A stretch of 55,524 nucleotides of DNA from Bacteroidota bacterium (lineage in GTDB: Bacteria; Bacteroidota; Bacteroidia; Chitinophagales; Chitinophagaceae): contig JAFDXH010000035.1 of assembly GCA_018268075.1 (NCBI GenBank), forward strand, positions 1 to 55,524, read 5' to 3'. Below the pieces are notes generated by a model. The model had not been told where the DNA came from. It searched no databases and was given only the letters and a program-made list of their open reading frames with translations. Shown here in pieces: positions 42,623 to 52,025 of this stretch. Within the stretch, counting starts at the first letter, position 1. Each line of letters opens with the position of its first letter. Position numbers and translations under genes: made by a program.

Positions 42623-44923
42623 TCAAAAAGGATAACCAATAGCCAAATTTAAGACGATATTTTGCCTACGCCATTCTTTACTGCCAAAATTAATTTGATC
42701 GAGTACAAATCGTTGACCCGCTGGCAACCAGGGCTTACGCACCGGTGTGGCTACATCTATCCTTAATAGTAGTATCGTAAAGTTGAGCCTTAAACCCACA
42801 CCAGTTCCAATAGCTAATTGACTCAGAAAATTTTTGTTGAACTCGGCGCCTGGCCTGTTGTTGTCTTTATTATAAAGCCAGATATTTCCTGCATCTATAA
42901 AAAATGCTGTTTCCAAAATATTATTAATTCGATAGCGTAACTCAGTATTTAATTCCAATTTAATATCTCCAGATTGATCTGGGAAAAAGGCACTACTATC
43001 TGCTTTGGGATCACGATAAATTCCTGGCCCAATAGATCGGCTTCTAAAAGCACGCAAACTATTGTTTCCACCAATAAAAAATTGTTTAATAAACGGTAAT
43101 TGCCTGCTATTGCCATAGGGGTAGCCCAGGCCGGTTACTATGCGGTTGGCCAGTCTTAACTTGGGTGTAAGCGCCTTGTAATACCTAAGGTCTAATTGTG
43201 TTTTTAAATATTGTGCAAATGAGGCACCTGCAATTTTTTTATATCCATCAGCGCCTTTTTTTACAATAGCGCCTGCAATGTTTCCTGAAAGATCGACAAG
43301 ACCGTTAAAATAAATACCAGTGCCATACGGGTCATTTACCAAAGGGTCAATGGTATAAGAATAATTAGACCCCACCACAAATTGTGTATCAATGGCATGT
43401 TGTAAAATAGGATCCGTTAAAATGCTATCCCTGTATAATTGCGTAATGTTGATTGCCCGCACATACTGAATTGAAATAGGATTGAACTCTTGCGTTACTT
43501 TCAAATTTGGTTTCCAGGAATATCCTAATTCGCCCTTCAGGCTATTGAGTGTATATAATTTCTGTCTGTTTAGAAGGTCATAACTCAGGTGAATAATTGA
43601 TTTGGGGACGAAAGCATTTGAAGTGTTGAATTGAAAAAACGGAACTACAAATCTTGGGATGCTAAATTTTACACTTCCGCCCAACTGGTATGAGTTAAAG
43701 CCTCTTTGAGCACCACTATATTGAACTTCACTTCCTACATGAGCAGAGATATCTAACCGCTCTGCAGCACGAAAAGTATTGCGATTGCTGAATGTAAATT
43801 TTATGAGAGAACCTACATAATTGTTTGATTTTGTATTTCCGTTTAGTTCCAGCCTAAGCGATTTTTTGGGCTGTGGTGTCAGGTAGTAAAACGTGTTCAG
43901 CCTTCCAGTATCGCTTTCTTCATTAGGCGATACTTCAAACCGGTTTTTTACAAATTTAAAAACATCCAGATTGATCAGTCGGCTAAGGGTAAGGTTGTGA
44001 TCTGTACGATTGTAAACATCTCCACTGTCGAAGCGCATGATGCGCGGAAATAGTTTAGGTTTAAATTTCTTCGCAGGATCTATGATGTAATACCCTTCGT
44101 ATAATTGCTGATTGATATGGCTTGTGTCTCTTTTGTTAGCATTGAGGCGATAGTTTGGATAGATATACACATTATCAATGATGTAAGGTTTTTTAGCTTC
44201 GTTGGGGGTAGCTTCTTTAATGAGAAGGTGCATATTTACTTGATGATTGCCCACGGTGCTATCGGCATTTACAATCATCAGTTCGGGACTAAAGAAATAA
44301 TAGCCTTTTTCTTTTAAAATTGCGTCTATGCGTGACCGTTCGCCTTTCACTACCTCTAGATTAAAAGGATCACCAGATTTTAATAAAGTTTTTGATTGTG
44401 TTTCCAATATGGCCTTACCCAAGGATCGGCTGCTGTCCATTTCGAAAAATACCGAATCAATAGTGTAAACCGGGCCAGGTGCAAGTGTATAATATGCATG
44501 ACCTTTTTTATTTTTTACAATCGTATCTCCTGCCGCTTCTGCATTAAAATATCCAATGTTTTGTTGAAAATTCTGCAATAGTTTTTCATTATAATCCACA
44601 TTTACCGAACTTAATAAAACCGGCGGTTGGCCTATTTTATGAAAAAATTTACTAATAAAATTTTTATTCTCAGCCTTGCCACCAAAATTGTAGAGCAAAA
44701 GTTTAATTGGGATACCTAAAAATTTACTGTTAGGCACTGGACGTGGTAAATGCTCAGTGAGGTCGTGTACCTTATTCTTTTCTTTTTTCGAAAGTGTACT
44801 GTCTTCTACCTTCACAGTTGCACCTGTATAGAGCGCATCCCCTTTAGGCACCAGCTTAGTGGCATTGCAGGCGCTCAATATGAGTACACTCGATAATAGT
44901 ATGGTTATCTTATTTTTCTTCAT
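42623..44923 (-). CDS. tamL: TamL: lipidated Omp85 (BamA/TamA-like) outer-membrane protein
   Basis: A 766-residue Omp85 protein. From the start at 44923 it has an SPII signal peptide (MKKNKITILLSSVLILSAC), so it is a lipoprotein, the feature that defines TamL of Bacteroidota. POTRA domains fill the N-terminal half (FFEMDSSRSLGKAIL, YIIDNVYIYPNYRL, DVFKFVKNRFEV), and a 16-stranded barrel fills the rest, ending QRRQNIVLNLAIGYPF. The family barrel motif is near FIGGNNSLRAFRSRSIGPG. An ATG at 44974 would add residues inside tamB. It overlaps the end of tamB by 14 bp. It is expected to insert proteins or lipids into the outer membrane with TamB. Confidence 0.9.
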   Translation of the reverse strand: MKKNKITILLSSVLILSACNATKLVPKGDALYTGATVKVEDSTLSKKEKNKVHDLTEHLPRPVPNSKFLGIPIKLLLYNFGGKAENKNFISKFFHKIGQPPVLLSSVNVDYNEKLLQNFQQNIGYFNAEAAGDTIVKNKKGHAYYTLAPGPVYTIDSVFFEMDSSRSLGKAILETQSKTLLKSGDPFNLEVVKGERSRIDAILKEKGYYFFSPELMIVNADSTVGNHQVNMHLLIKEATPNEAKKPYIIDNVYIYPNYRLNANKRDTSHINQQLYEGYYIIDPAKKFKPKLFPRIMRFDSGDVYNRTDHNLTLSRLINLDVFKFVKNRFEVSPNEESDTGRLNTFYYLTPQPKKSLRLELNGNTKSNNYVGSLIKFTFSNRNTFRAAERLDISAHVGSEVQYSGAQRGFNSYQLGGSVKFSIPRFVVPFFQFNTSNAFVPKSIIHLSYDLLNRQKLYTLNSLKGELGYSWKPNLKVTQEFNPISIQYVRAINITQLYRDSILTDPILQHAIDTQFVVGSNYSYTIDPLVNDPYGTGIYFNGLVDLSGNIAGAIVKKGADGYKKIAGASFAQYLKTQLDLRYYKALTPKLRLANRIVTGLGYPYGNSRQLPFIKQFFIGGNNSLRAFRSRSIGPGIYRDPKADSSAFFPDQSGDIKLELNTELRYRINNILETAFFIDAGNIWLYNKDNNRPGAEFNKNFLSQLAIGTGVGLRLNFTILLLRIDVATPVRKPWLPAGQRFVLDQINFGSKEWRRQNIVLNLAIGYPF

Positions 44924-47900
44924 TCTGTACCTCGTTTGTTTGTGCAGCCTGTGCAGGTGATTGGGCTGCATCATCTTTTTCTTTTGGTTGTGCTGCCTGC
45001 TTGGTTATTTCTTTATTTCTCTTTTGGATTTCTCTTCTTTTTTTACGTTGTTCTTTGTTGATAAAAATTTGTTTGAATTTGTCATAATCTACAGAGATTA
45101 CAAACCCTACTCCTGTTTCTATTACATATCCTTCCACAGTACCTGAATAATCATTTTTTCTATAAGCACGAAGTGCATATCGTCCATCTTTGCTTAGTTT
45201 ATAATTGATATTAATATTGCCGGCAATATTGTTCTGTTGCCCGTTCGCGGGTGTAGGGCCTTCAAGCTCAAAATTACTTCCTACTGTTACAGTGAGGCGA
45301 TCACTCAGCAGGCTTTTAGAAATACCCACATTAAAATCTGTACGGTTTTGCTTGCTGCCTGTAGTGTAGTCTTCAGTGGTAGCAAGATCAAAGTTGATGT
45401 CCACCCCATCTATCAGGCCGGCAGTAAGATTGTTTAATTGTTCGGTTAGCAGGCGGCTTACACTTTGGCGTGCAAATGTTCCAGCATCTAATCCGCCTCC
45501 GCTGCTATTGTCAAATGGGTTTTCGCCTACAAAGCGGTTTAATAATAATAAGGCAAACACTTGCTTGGTGATTTCTGCAGGGTCCTGCCGCAATTGAATC
45601 AGTTTGGTCCTGGTAGTAGTGAGCACTTCTTCTGAAACTCTGTAATTTTTATCTTCAGGAAGTAAAATGTCAAAATCAATTTGTGGTTTTAGCAATTCGC
45701 CAGTCATGCTGAGGTGTACTTCAAAAGGTAATTTTTGCTTATAGATAGTGGGGTTGCCCAAGGTTTGCCCTTGCACAAGGTCGAGCGGCGCTGTATTGGC
45801 GATATAAATTGCAGTTACATCCATTTGAGCAGTAGTCGGGTCGCCTGTCCATACTATTCTGCTTCCTTTTTGTATTAAGAATTTTCTCTTAATAAAATTA
45901 TAACTCAGATCATAGGATCCTTCATCCAATTCATAAGAGCCTGTCAAAGTAATTTTTCCGCTGGCATCAATACCGCCTGTTAGTTGACCGGTACCTTTCA
46001 CTTTTAGAAAGTCGCCATTTGCCTGATCTACGATTACATTAAAAGTGGCTAATTTACTAATGTTAATATTTACAGTAACATCAAAGCCTATGAGTGGCGA
46101 CACTTTCAGCGAATCATAGGGCGCCATTAAAAGAGAATCTTCTTTAGTAGCGCTGTAATCTACAAAGCGAACTATGCCTTCTCTCTTTTCTACCCCAGGG
46201 TCAGTTTGAGGAAGCACTACTGTAAAATCTGTTTTATCATTGATGTTAATACTACCATCAACAATAGGATGTGTAGTGGATCCTTTTACAGTAAGTTTTG
46301 TTGAGAAGAACATTTTTCCATAAAATAATTTATTGTCTCTATTAGTAGAATTAGTAGCCTGAAAATTATCTGCTCTTATTTTTAAATCAAAAGAATAATC
46401 AAACCAGTTTTTAGTATTTATTGCGCCATCTATAACGAGTGCATTATTGGCAGTATCCCTGATAGTAAATGTATTGAGTGAGATGCCCTCATTATTAATG
46501 ATGGCAATCGCTTCTTTATCTACTTTGAATAGGTTGTTGATCATTGCTACATTAAAAGCAGTATTGTCAAAATTAATTTTACCATCAATGTTCGGATCTT
46601 TAAGAGTGCCATTTACTTTCACTTTTCCAAATAAAAATCCACGCGCATCTTTGATTTGGCCTTTTGTAAAACTTTCAACAGAGGTCATTTGAAGTTTAAC
46701 TACATCAGCCAGAATATCGAATCGGCTATTGGTAGAGTCAACGATGTATTTGCCATTAATATTTACTTCATTGCCATGCCCATTTAATGAAATATTTGCC
46801 TGATAAGTATTTGCCACGCTGTTGTTAATTTTGGCCGTCAGGTTTCCAATAGTGTCTTTGTAAATACTCAAATCATTTATAGAAAGATCGGTAGTGAAAA
46901 CGGGTTGTGTGCTTATATTTTTTACAATTGCATTCCCATTTAAAACACCATTTACCATCAATGAGTCGTCTTGAACAAATCCTGTAAGAGTAGCAATATT
47001 GAAATTTTTAAATTCCATTTGCAAAGGGCTATTGGCGGTATTCTCAGGCGAATTTAAACTTAGGGATTGTGAGCCTTTGGATAGCACAAAGTTGTGCGCT
47101 AAAATGTCTTTGACATTATATTGTATTTCATTGTTGTTGCTGATTGCCCATTGGTCGTAATTCAGCAATAGCTTCTCAGGTTTTAGAGAAAAGGTATAAT
47201 GTTCGGGTGTGGTTTGTGCCAGCAATCCACTTAGGAAATATTTATCTTTTGATTTTTCATCCTTTATATTCAGAGAAAAATCTATTTTATTGTCTTTTAT
47301 ATTTCCGTTGATGGCAGTAGAAAATAGGGTGATGGCAGTGCCGCTTTGTATTTTATCTGAATTGACTTTGAAATTTAAAAAACCATTATGGGTGCCTGCA
47401 GTTAAATTTAAATTATCAATCAGTATTGTGCCATATTTTATATAAGGCGCTTTCATATTCACATTCCAGCCACTATCGCTTGCAAAATTGCCATTTATGT
47501 TTATAGGTTTTATTTTTTCTAATGATGGAAGAAAAGCATGAAGTGTATTGTTGTCAACTACTCCGGCGGTGAAGGTGAAATGATATGGATTTGTTTTGGT
47601 AGTATCTTTTATTGTTGATATAGAATAATAAGGATCAATAGCTTGCTGAAATACATCGGCGAGTTGTGTTAATTGATATTGGCCGTTGAGTGCGGCGAAA
47701 AGGAAATCAGATTTTAGTGAAAGTTGGTGTTGGCCATTTTGATTGTCTGCATTTATTTCTAAGGAATCGAGGGTACTTCTTTCGCCATTATTTACTAAGA
47801 TGGAATGCGATACTACTAAGCGTCCGGCAAGATTATCAGGGTCAGTATTACTAAATTCGCCATCAACCTTGCCATGATAAATGATGGGTGTAGTGCTGAA

Positions 47901-50060
47901 ATTTAAGGGCATTGTTTTGATACTATCTATGGTAGCATTTATATTTACGGTAGGAAATTTTGCTTCAAATAATCCTTCGGCAGTTATATTCGCATTCAGG
48001 TTGGGGTCTTCGATATCAGCTTGAATATCATATTTTTTATGAGCTATATTTCCTTGAGCTACCAGATTATGGTAAGTGTAATTATTAAAAGTAACAGCAG
48101 GAATATCAGCAGTGAAAATAGCTTGTGCATTTTGAGGGTCTAATCCGTTGCCTTTTACTTTTAATTTTCCCGTAAGGATTCCCAATTTTGGATTTTTTAG
48201 AAACTCTCTCAGTTGTATATTCTGTGCTTCCACATTCATATCATACTGAGCTTTCTTTGTATCAGTAATATTTGCCAGCATACCTTCTGCTTTTACATTA
48301 CCCAGGCTGGTATTGAGAGCCAATGAGGTATTTAGTTTGTTCATGCTGCCTCTTAAATTACCTACTGCTGAAATGTGCTCCGGTATTGTAAAGGTGGTGG
48401 GTATGGTACCTTTGGGTATCAGGGCCATCAGATCCTTGCGCGTAGTTTTGAACTGCCTAATATTCAAGTCGGCATATAAATGTTTAGGGTTTGGCAAGCC
48501 TTTGATATTGCCTGCAACATCTATGTTAGTGGCATTGAGCCCACTTAGGTTCAATCTTTCAAACTGAAGGTTGCTCACAGATCCTTTAATAGCTGCATCC
48601 ACATACAAGGTCGAGTTTAGCGGCAATGAACTTAGTTGGGTTTTCATTTGAGGAAGAAAGGTCAATAAGTCTTTTACATTTATTTTACTTTCTTTTAAAT
48701 CAAGATTTAATCCTAAAATACCTGGGTTCAATTTAATCGCATCAAGAGATGGGTAAGAAATTATTGCCTTATTTTTTATTTCAGTGCCAGGAGTTTTAAT
48801 TAATAAATTAGTAAGCGATACGCCGGTTGGATTCATTTCAAAATCGGCAGTCAAATTATTAAGTACAAGGCCGCTTGTGTCTTTGAGGCTGGCAGAGCTT
48901 ACTATGGCTTTCATAGTGTCTGTGCTATACAACAGGCCTGTAGCCTCCAGCGAAAGGTGCATGAGATTGAGGTGCGAATAATCTATGCCGGATGGTACAT
49001 GTGGCATAGAGTTATCATCATATACTATTTGGCTGTTTTGTATGCTGATGTTGCTACCTAATATTTTCATAGATGGCGGTGCCGGGCCAATGATAATAGT
49101 GTCGGTAGGTTTTTTATCTGTTTTTGCTGAGGCTGTTTTTATTACAATTGCAGAATTTTTTAGGGCAGCATCATTTAGTATTATTATGCTATTTTTTAGG
49201 TCTATCGTTTTGGGGTGTACAGTCAAATCCTCAATATCAAATTTGGTATCCAAGTTTGATGCCTCATTTTTATAAGCCACATTTATTTTAGAAAGCTGTA
49301 TTTGTTTGTTGATAAATTGTAATACATTTTCTGAAGATGCAGCAGCGTCAGCCACTATTTTATCTGGCGATTTGTGCAGTGGCTCTAATTGATGAAAATA
49401 TCCTGAAATGCCTTCCAATACAATGTCGGGCATATTAAAGATCATGTGCGATGGATCGAAGGTTTTGATGTGCAAATCCAATTTTCCCAATACCATATCC
49501 ATATCATTGCCCGTATATAAATCCTTATAAATGATGTGTGTATTTTTTACCAGAATGCGGTCTATATTGATATCGAGCGCAGTGGTATCTGTACTTTTTT
49601 TGGTATTTGTGGTATTTCCTGCAAAGGCATCAATTATAAATTGGAAATTGAAAGTGGAATCCGGTGGCAGCCTTTTTGCTTTTACTACCATATTATTTAA
49701 TTCTATTTCCTGAATATTTATTTTACTTTTCAGCAGGCCAACCATGCTGATATCTACTGCCAGTTCACCACCATAGAGCAACGTATCTTTTGCCTGATCT
49801 TCTATATATACTTTTTGGAGCGAGAGCGACGAAGGAAATTTTATATCAAGTTTGCCTATTGCTACTTTAGTTTTTAATTTTTGCTCCAAGTAGCTTACTA
49901 TTTTTTTTCGTCCAAAATTTTGTACCGCGGGTATTTGAATTAATATTAATAACAAAACCACGAGAGAAATAACTCCCACTATAATCCAACCAAATATGCG
50001 CAGTAGTCTTGATAATATTGGCCTCTTAATCGCTACAGCCTTTTTTTCTGTTGATTCCAT
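44910..50060 (-). CDS. tamB: Translocation/assembly module TamB
   Basis: A 1716-residue protein anchored by one N-terminal helix (about residues 16-47). The long periplasmic part is a series of short beta-strand repeats forming a TamB/VPS13-like groove. The C-terminal DUF490 domain, about 450 residues, shows GSYELDEGSYDLSYNFIKRKFLIQKGSRIVWTGDPTTAQMDVTAIY and the Omp85-contact region NRFVGENPF … SVSRLLTEQLNNLTAG. The last 60 residues are charged and extend past the usual end. TamB spans the periplasm and passes phospholipids or barrel proteins to its Omp85 partner, here TamL. A TATTTTTG element lies 50 bp upstream. Confidence 0.93.
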   Translation of the reverse strand: MESTEKKAVAIKRPILSRLLRIFGWIIVGVISLVVLLLILIQIPAVQNFGRKKIVSYLEQKLKTKVAIGKLDIKFPSSLSLQKVYIEDQAKDTLLYGGELAVDISMVGLLKSKINIQEIELNNMVVKAKRLPPDSTFNFQFIIDAFAGNTTNTKKSTDTTALDINIDRILVKNTHIIYKDLYTGNDMDMVLGKLDLHIKTFDPSHMIFNMPDIVLEGISGYFHQLEPLHKSPDKIVADAAASSENVLQFINKQIQLSKINVAYKNEASNLDTKFDIEDLTVHPKTIDLKNSIIILNDAALKNSAIVIKTASAKTDKKPTDTIIIGPAPPSMKILGSNISIQNSQIVYDDNSMPHVPSGIDYSHLNLMHLSLEATGLLYSTDTMKAIVSSASLKDTSGLVLNNLTADFEMNPTGVSLTNLLIKTPGTEIKNKAIISYPSLDAIKLNPGILGLNLDLKESKINVKDLLTFLPQMKTQLSSLPLNSTLYVDAAIKGSVSNLQFERLNLSGLNATNIDVAGNIKGLPNPKHLYADLNIRQFKTTRKDLMALIPKGTIPTTFTIPEHISAVGNLRGSMNKLNTSLALNTSLGNVKAEGMLANITDTKKAQYDMNVEAQNIQLREFLKNPKLGILTGKLKVKGNGLDPQNAQAIFTADIPAVTFNNYTYHNLVAQGNIAHKKYDIQADIEDPNLNANITAEGLFEAKFPTVNINATIDSIKTMPLNFSTTPIIYHGKVDGEFSNTDPDNLAGRLVVSHSILVNNGERSTLDSLEINADNQNGQHQLSLKSDFLFAALNGQYQLTQLADVFQQAIDPYYSISTIKDTTKTNPYHFTFTAGVVDNNTLHAFLPSLEKIKPININGNFASDSGWNVNMKAPYIKYGTILIDNLNLTAGTHNGFLNFKVNSDKIQSGTAITLFSTAINGNIKDNKIDFSLNIKDEKSKDKYFLSGLLAQTTPEHYTFSLKPEKLLLNYDQWAISNNNEIQYNVKDILAHNFVLSKGSQSLSLNSPENTANSPLQMEFKNFNIATLTGFVQDDSLMVNGVLNGNAIVKNISTQPVFTTDLSINDLSIYKDTIGNLTAKINNSVANTYQANISLNGHGNEVNINGKYIVDSTNSRFDILADVVKLQMTSVESFTKGQIKDARGFLFGKVKVNGTLKDPNIDGKINFDNTAFNVAMINNLFKVDKEAIAIINNEGISLNTFTIRDTANNALVIDGAINTKNWFDYSFDLKIRADNFQATNSTNRDNKLFYGKMFFSTKLTVKGSTTHPIVDGSININDKTDFTVVLPQTDPGVEKREGIVRFVDYSATKEDSLLMAPYDSLKVSPLIGFDVTVNINISKLATFNVIVDQANGDFLKVKGTGQLTGGIDASGKITLTGSYELDEGSYDLSYNFIKRKFLIQKGSRIVWTGDPTTAQMDVTAIYIANTAPLDLVQGQTLGNPTIYKQKLPFEVHLSMTGELLKPQIDFDILLPEDKNYRVSEEVLTTTRTKLIQLRQDPAEITKQVFALLLLNRFVGENPFDNSSGGGLDAGTFARQSVSRLLTEQLNNLTAGLIDGVDINFDLATTEDYTTGSKQNRTDFNVGISKSLLSDRLTVTVGSNFELEGPTPANGQQNNIAGNININYKLSKDGRYALRAYRKNDYSGTVEGYVIETGVGFVISVDYDKFKQIFINKEQRKKRREIQKRNKEITKQAAQPKEKDDAAQSPAQAAQTNEVQNEEK

Positions 50061-50474
50061 ATACTATTTTAGTGCTAATCAAAATATACACCAAATATTA
50101 GCTAAAGGCCAAAAATAGAAGATATTCTTAATAATTTTTTTTGAATGAGCACTTGAAGGAATAAAAAAATTTAAGGTTTACTTTTCATTTTTTATCAGGA
50201 AAGAAATCATTGATCCACGGTTTGTTCATAATAGAAAGGCAAAAATTCTATGATCTGAAAATGAAAAAATAAGCAAATTTTTTAGTGAAGATGGTTAAAA
50301 ACTGAATTTTGTTTTTTAACCTTTCATAAAAAGAAGAACATGAGGTAATGAAAAAATAAGTAATTTACCATCCTTCTATCATCTATTTATTTAACTAAAA
50401 AATGACTGAGCCTTAAACAATCATTATTTATGAAATAGCAGCATTTAATATTTTTACAAAAAATAATTACTAAA
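50061..50474. other. Non-coding divergent region between tamB and mmsA
   Basis: About 410 bp of very AT-rich DNA with promoters for both directions. It holds a TATTTTTG element for tamB (50110-50117, minus strand) and a 10-bp inverted repeat with one bulge (GGTTAAAAAC … GTTTTTTAACC, 50293-50321) around an 8-nt loop. No TAnnTTTG was found for mmsA. No coding frame is credible. Confidence 0.6.
50110..50117 (-). promoter_or_regulatory. Candidate -7 promoter element for tamB
   Basis: The minus strand reads TATTTTTG, 49 bp between its last base and the tamB ATG. No TTG lies at the -33 position. Confidence 0.4.
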
Positions 50475-51932
50475 ATGAAATATAAACCCGAGCAGAATTT
50501 TATTAATGGAAAATGGCAGGATACGGCCTCCGGAAAATACTTGGATGTGGTATCGCCTTTGGATGGAAATGTATTGTCTAAAGTAAGTATGTCTGATGCT
50601 AAAGATTTGCAAGATGCAGTAGATGCCGCAAAGAACGCATTTCAATCATGGAGTAATACACCAGTAAAAGAAAGAGTTCAGGTTTTTTATAAATATAAAA
50701 CACTGTTGGAAAGAGACTTAGATTTGCTTACTGCTCTTTGTTCTGAAGAAAACGGCAAAACGCTTTCAGAGGCAAGAGCCGAAGTAGAAAAAAGTATAGA
50801 ACTAACAGAATTTGCTTGTTCTATTCCGCAATTAATTACCGGCGAGCTTTTAGAGGTAAGCCGTGGCATAGAATGTAGAACGGAGCATGTGCCTTTGGGA
50901 ATTGTTGCCTCCATTGTGCCTTTTAATTTCCCCAGTATGGTACCCAACTGGACCATACCCAATGCTATAGCACTAGGAAACTGCATGATATTAAAACCTT
51001 CGGAAAAGGTACCCTTGAGCGCAGGCAAGCTTGCCGATTTGCTAAAAGAGGCCGGATTGCCAGATGGGGTATTTAATATAGTGAATGGTGGTGTGGATAT
51101 TGTAGAAGCTATATGCGACCATCCTGAAATTCAGGCAGTATCATTTGTAGGCTCTACCAAAATAGCCAAAGTGGTTTATCAGCGCGCTACATCTAATTAT
51201 AAAAGATGTCTTGCACTTGGTGGTGCCAAAAACCACCTGATGGTGCTACCGGATGCGCTACCTGATATGACTGCGCAAAATGTAGCTGCAAGCATGAGCG
51301 GCTGCGCAGGCCAGCGTTGTATGGCAGCGAGCGCTATGGTAGGCGTAGGCAATGTAGATGCTATCATTAATAAAATAGTAGAAGAAGCCAAAAAAATAGT
51401 GCCGGGAAAAAATTTAGGGGCGGTGATAAATAAGCAAAGCCAAGAGCGTATAGAACATTATATAGATGAGGCCGAAAAGCAAGGTGCAAAAATATTACTT
51501 GATGGCAGAAAGGCGGTAGTAAGTGGCAAGGAAAAGGGAACTTATGTAGGCCCTACTGTCATTGATCATGTTACCCCTGAAATGTCTGTAGCGCGCGAAG
51601 AAATTTTTGGCCCGGTAATAAGTATTATGCGAGCTAAAAATGTAGATGAAGCATTAAAAATAGAAAATGCCAATCCTTATGGTAATGCAGCAAGCGTATT
51701 TACACAGAATGGCGCTATGGCAAGATATATTATTGACAAAGCAAGCGCCGGTATGATTGGGGTAAATGTAGGCGTACCTGTACCGCGTGAGCCATTTTCT
51801 TTTGGCGGATGGAATGATAGTAAGTTTGGTGTGGGCGATATTACCGGCAAAAGTTCTATAGAGTTTTGGACCAAATTGAAAAAGACCACCGTGAAATGGA
51901 ATGCAGAAGCGGGGGTAAATTGGATGAGCTAA
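50475..51932 (+). CDS. mmsA: CoA-acylating methylmalonate-semialdehyde dehydrogenase
   Basis: A 485-residue aldehyde dehydrogenase that converts methylmalonate or malonate semialdehyde with CoA and NAD to propionyl-CoA or acetyl-CoA plus CO2. The nucleophile is Cys282 in MSGCAGQRCMAAS. The glutamate general base of hydrolytic aldehyde dehydrogenases is missing; the corresponding site reads LGGAKNH, as expected for the CoA-dependent subfamily. Other hallmarks are VPFNFPSMVPNWTIPNAIALGN and CDHPEIQAVSFVGST. The aminotransferase gene 93 bp downstream would make its substrate, so the two form a beta-alanine or aminoisobutyrate catabolic pair. Confidence 0.94.
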   Translation: MKYKPEQNFINGKWQDTASGKYLDVVSPLDGNVLSKVSMSDAKDLQDAVDAAKNAFQSWSNTPVKERVQVFYKYKTLLERDLDLLTALCSEENGKTLSEARAEVEKSIELTEFACSIPQLITGELLEVSRGIECRTEHVPLGIVASIVPFNFPSMVPNWTIPNAIALGNCMILKPSEKVPLSAGKLADLLKEAGLPDGVFNIVNGGVDIVEAICDHPEIQAVSFVGSTKIAKVVYQRATSNYKRCLALGGAKNHLMVLPDALPDMTAQNVAASMSGCAGQRCMAASAMVGVGNVDAIINKIVEEAKKIVPGKNLGAVINKQSQERIEHYIDEAEKQGAKILLDGRKAVVSGKEKGTYVGPTVIDHVTPEMSVAREEIFGPVISIMRAKNVDEALKIENANPYGNAASVFTQNGAMARYIIDKASAGMIGVNVGVPVPREPFSFGGWNDSKFGVGDITGKSSIEFWTKLKKTTVKWNAEAGVNWMS

Positions 51933-51967
51933 CCCTTGTGCAGATTGATTTTACAGCATGAAAGCAA

Positions 51968-51997
51968 TTGGCCGGTATTTTTCTATTTCTAATTTTG
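51968..51997 (+). promoter_or_regulatory. Consensus promoter of the aminotransferase gene (TTG-N19-TAATTTTG)
   Basis: TTG at 51968-51970 and TAATTTTG at 51990-51997 are 19 bp apart, the optimal Bacteroidota sigma-A arrangement, 28 bp before the ATG at 52026. It lies in the mmsA-aminotransferase gap, so the second gene can be expressed separately. Confidence 0.75.
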
Positions 51998-52025
51998 AAT
52001 TTAAACTTTTAATAAATATTTTAAA

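Noticed and set aside
50293-50321. AT-rich inverted repeat before mmsA as a terminator
   Set aside because: The stem is nearly all A:T, it lies in a divergent intergenic region and no T-run follows the stem. Kept only as a note in the interval entry.
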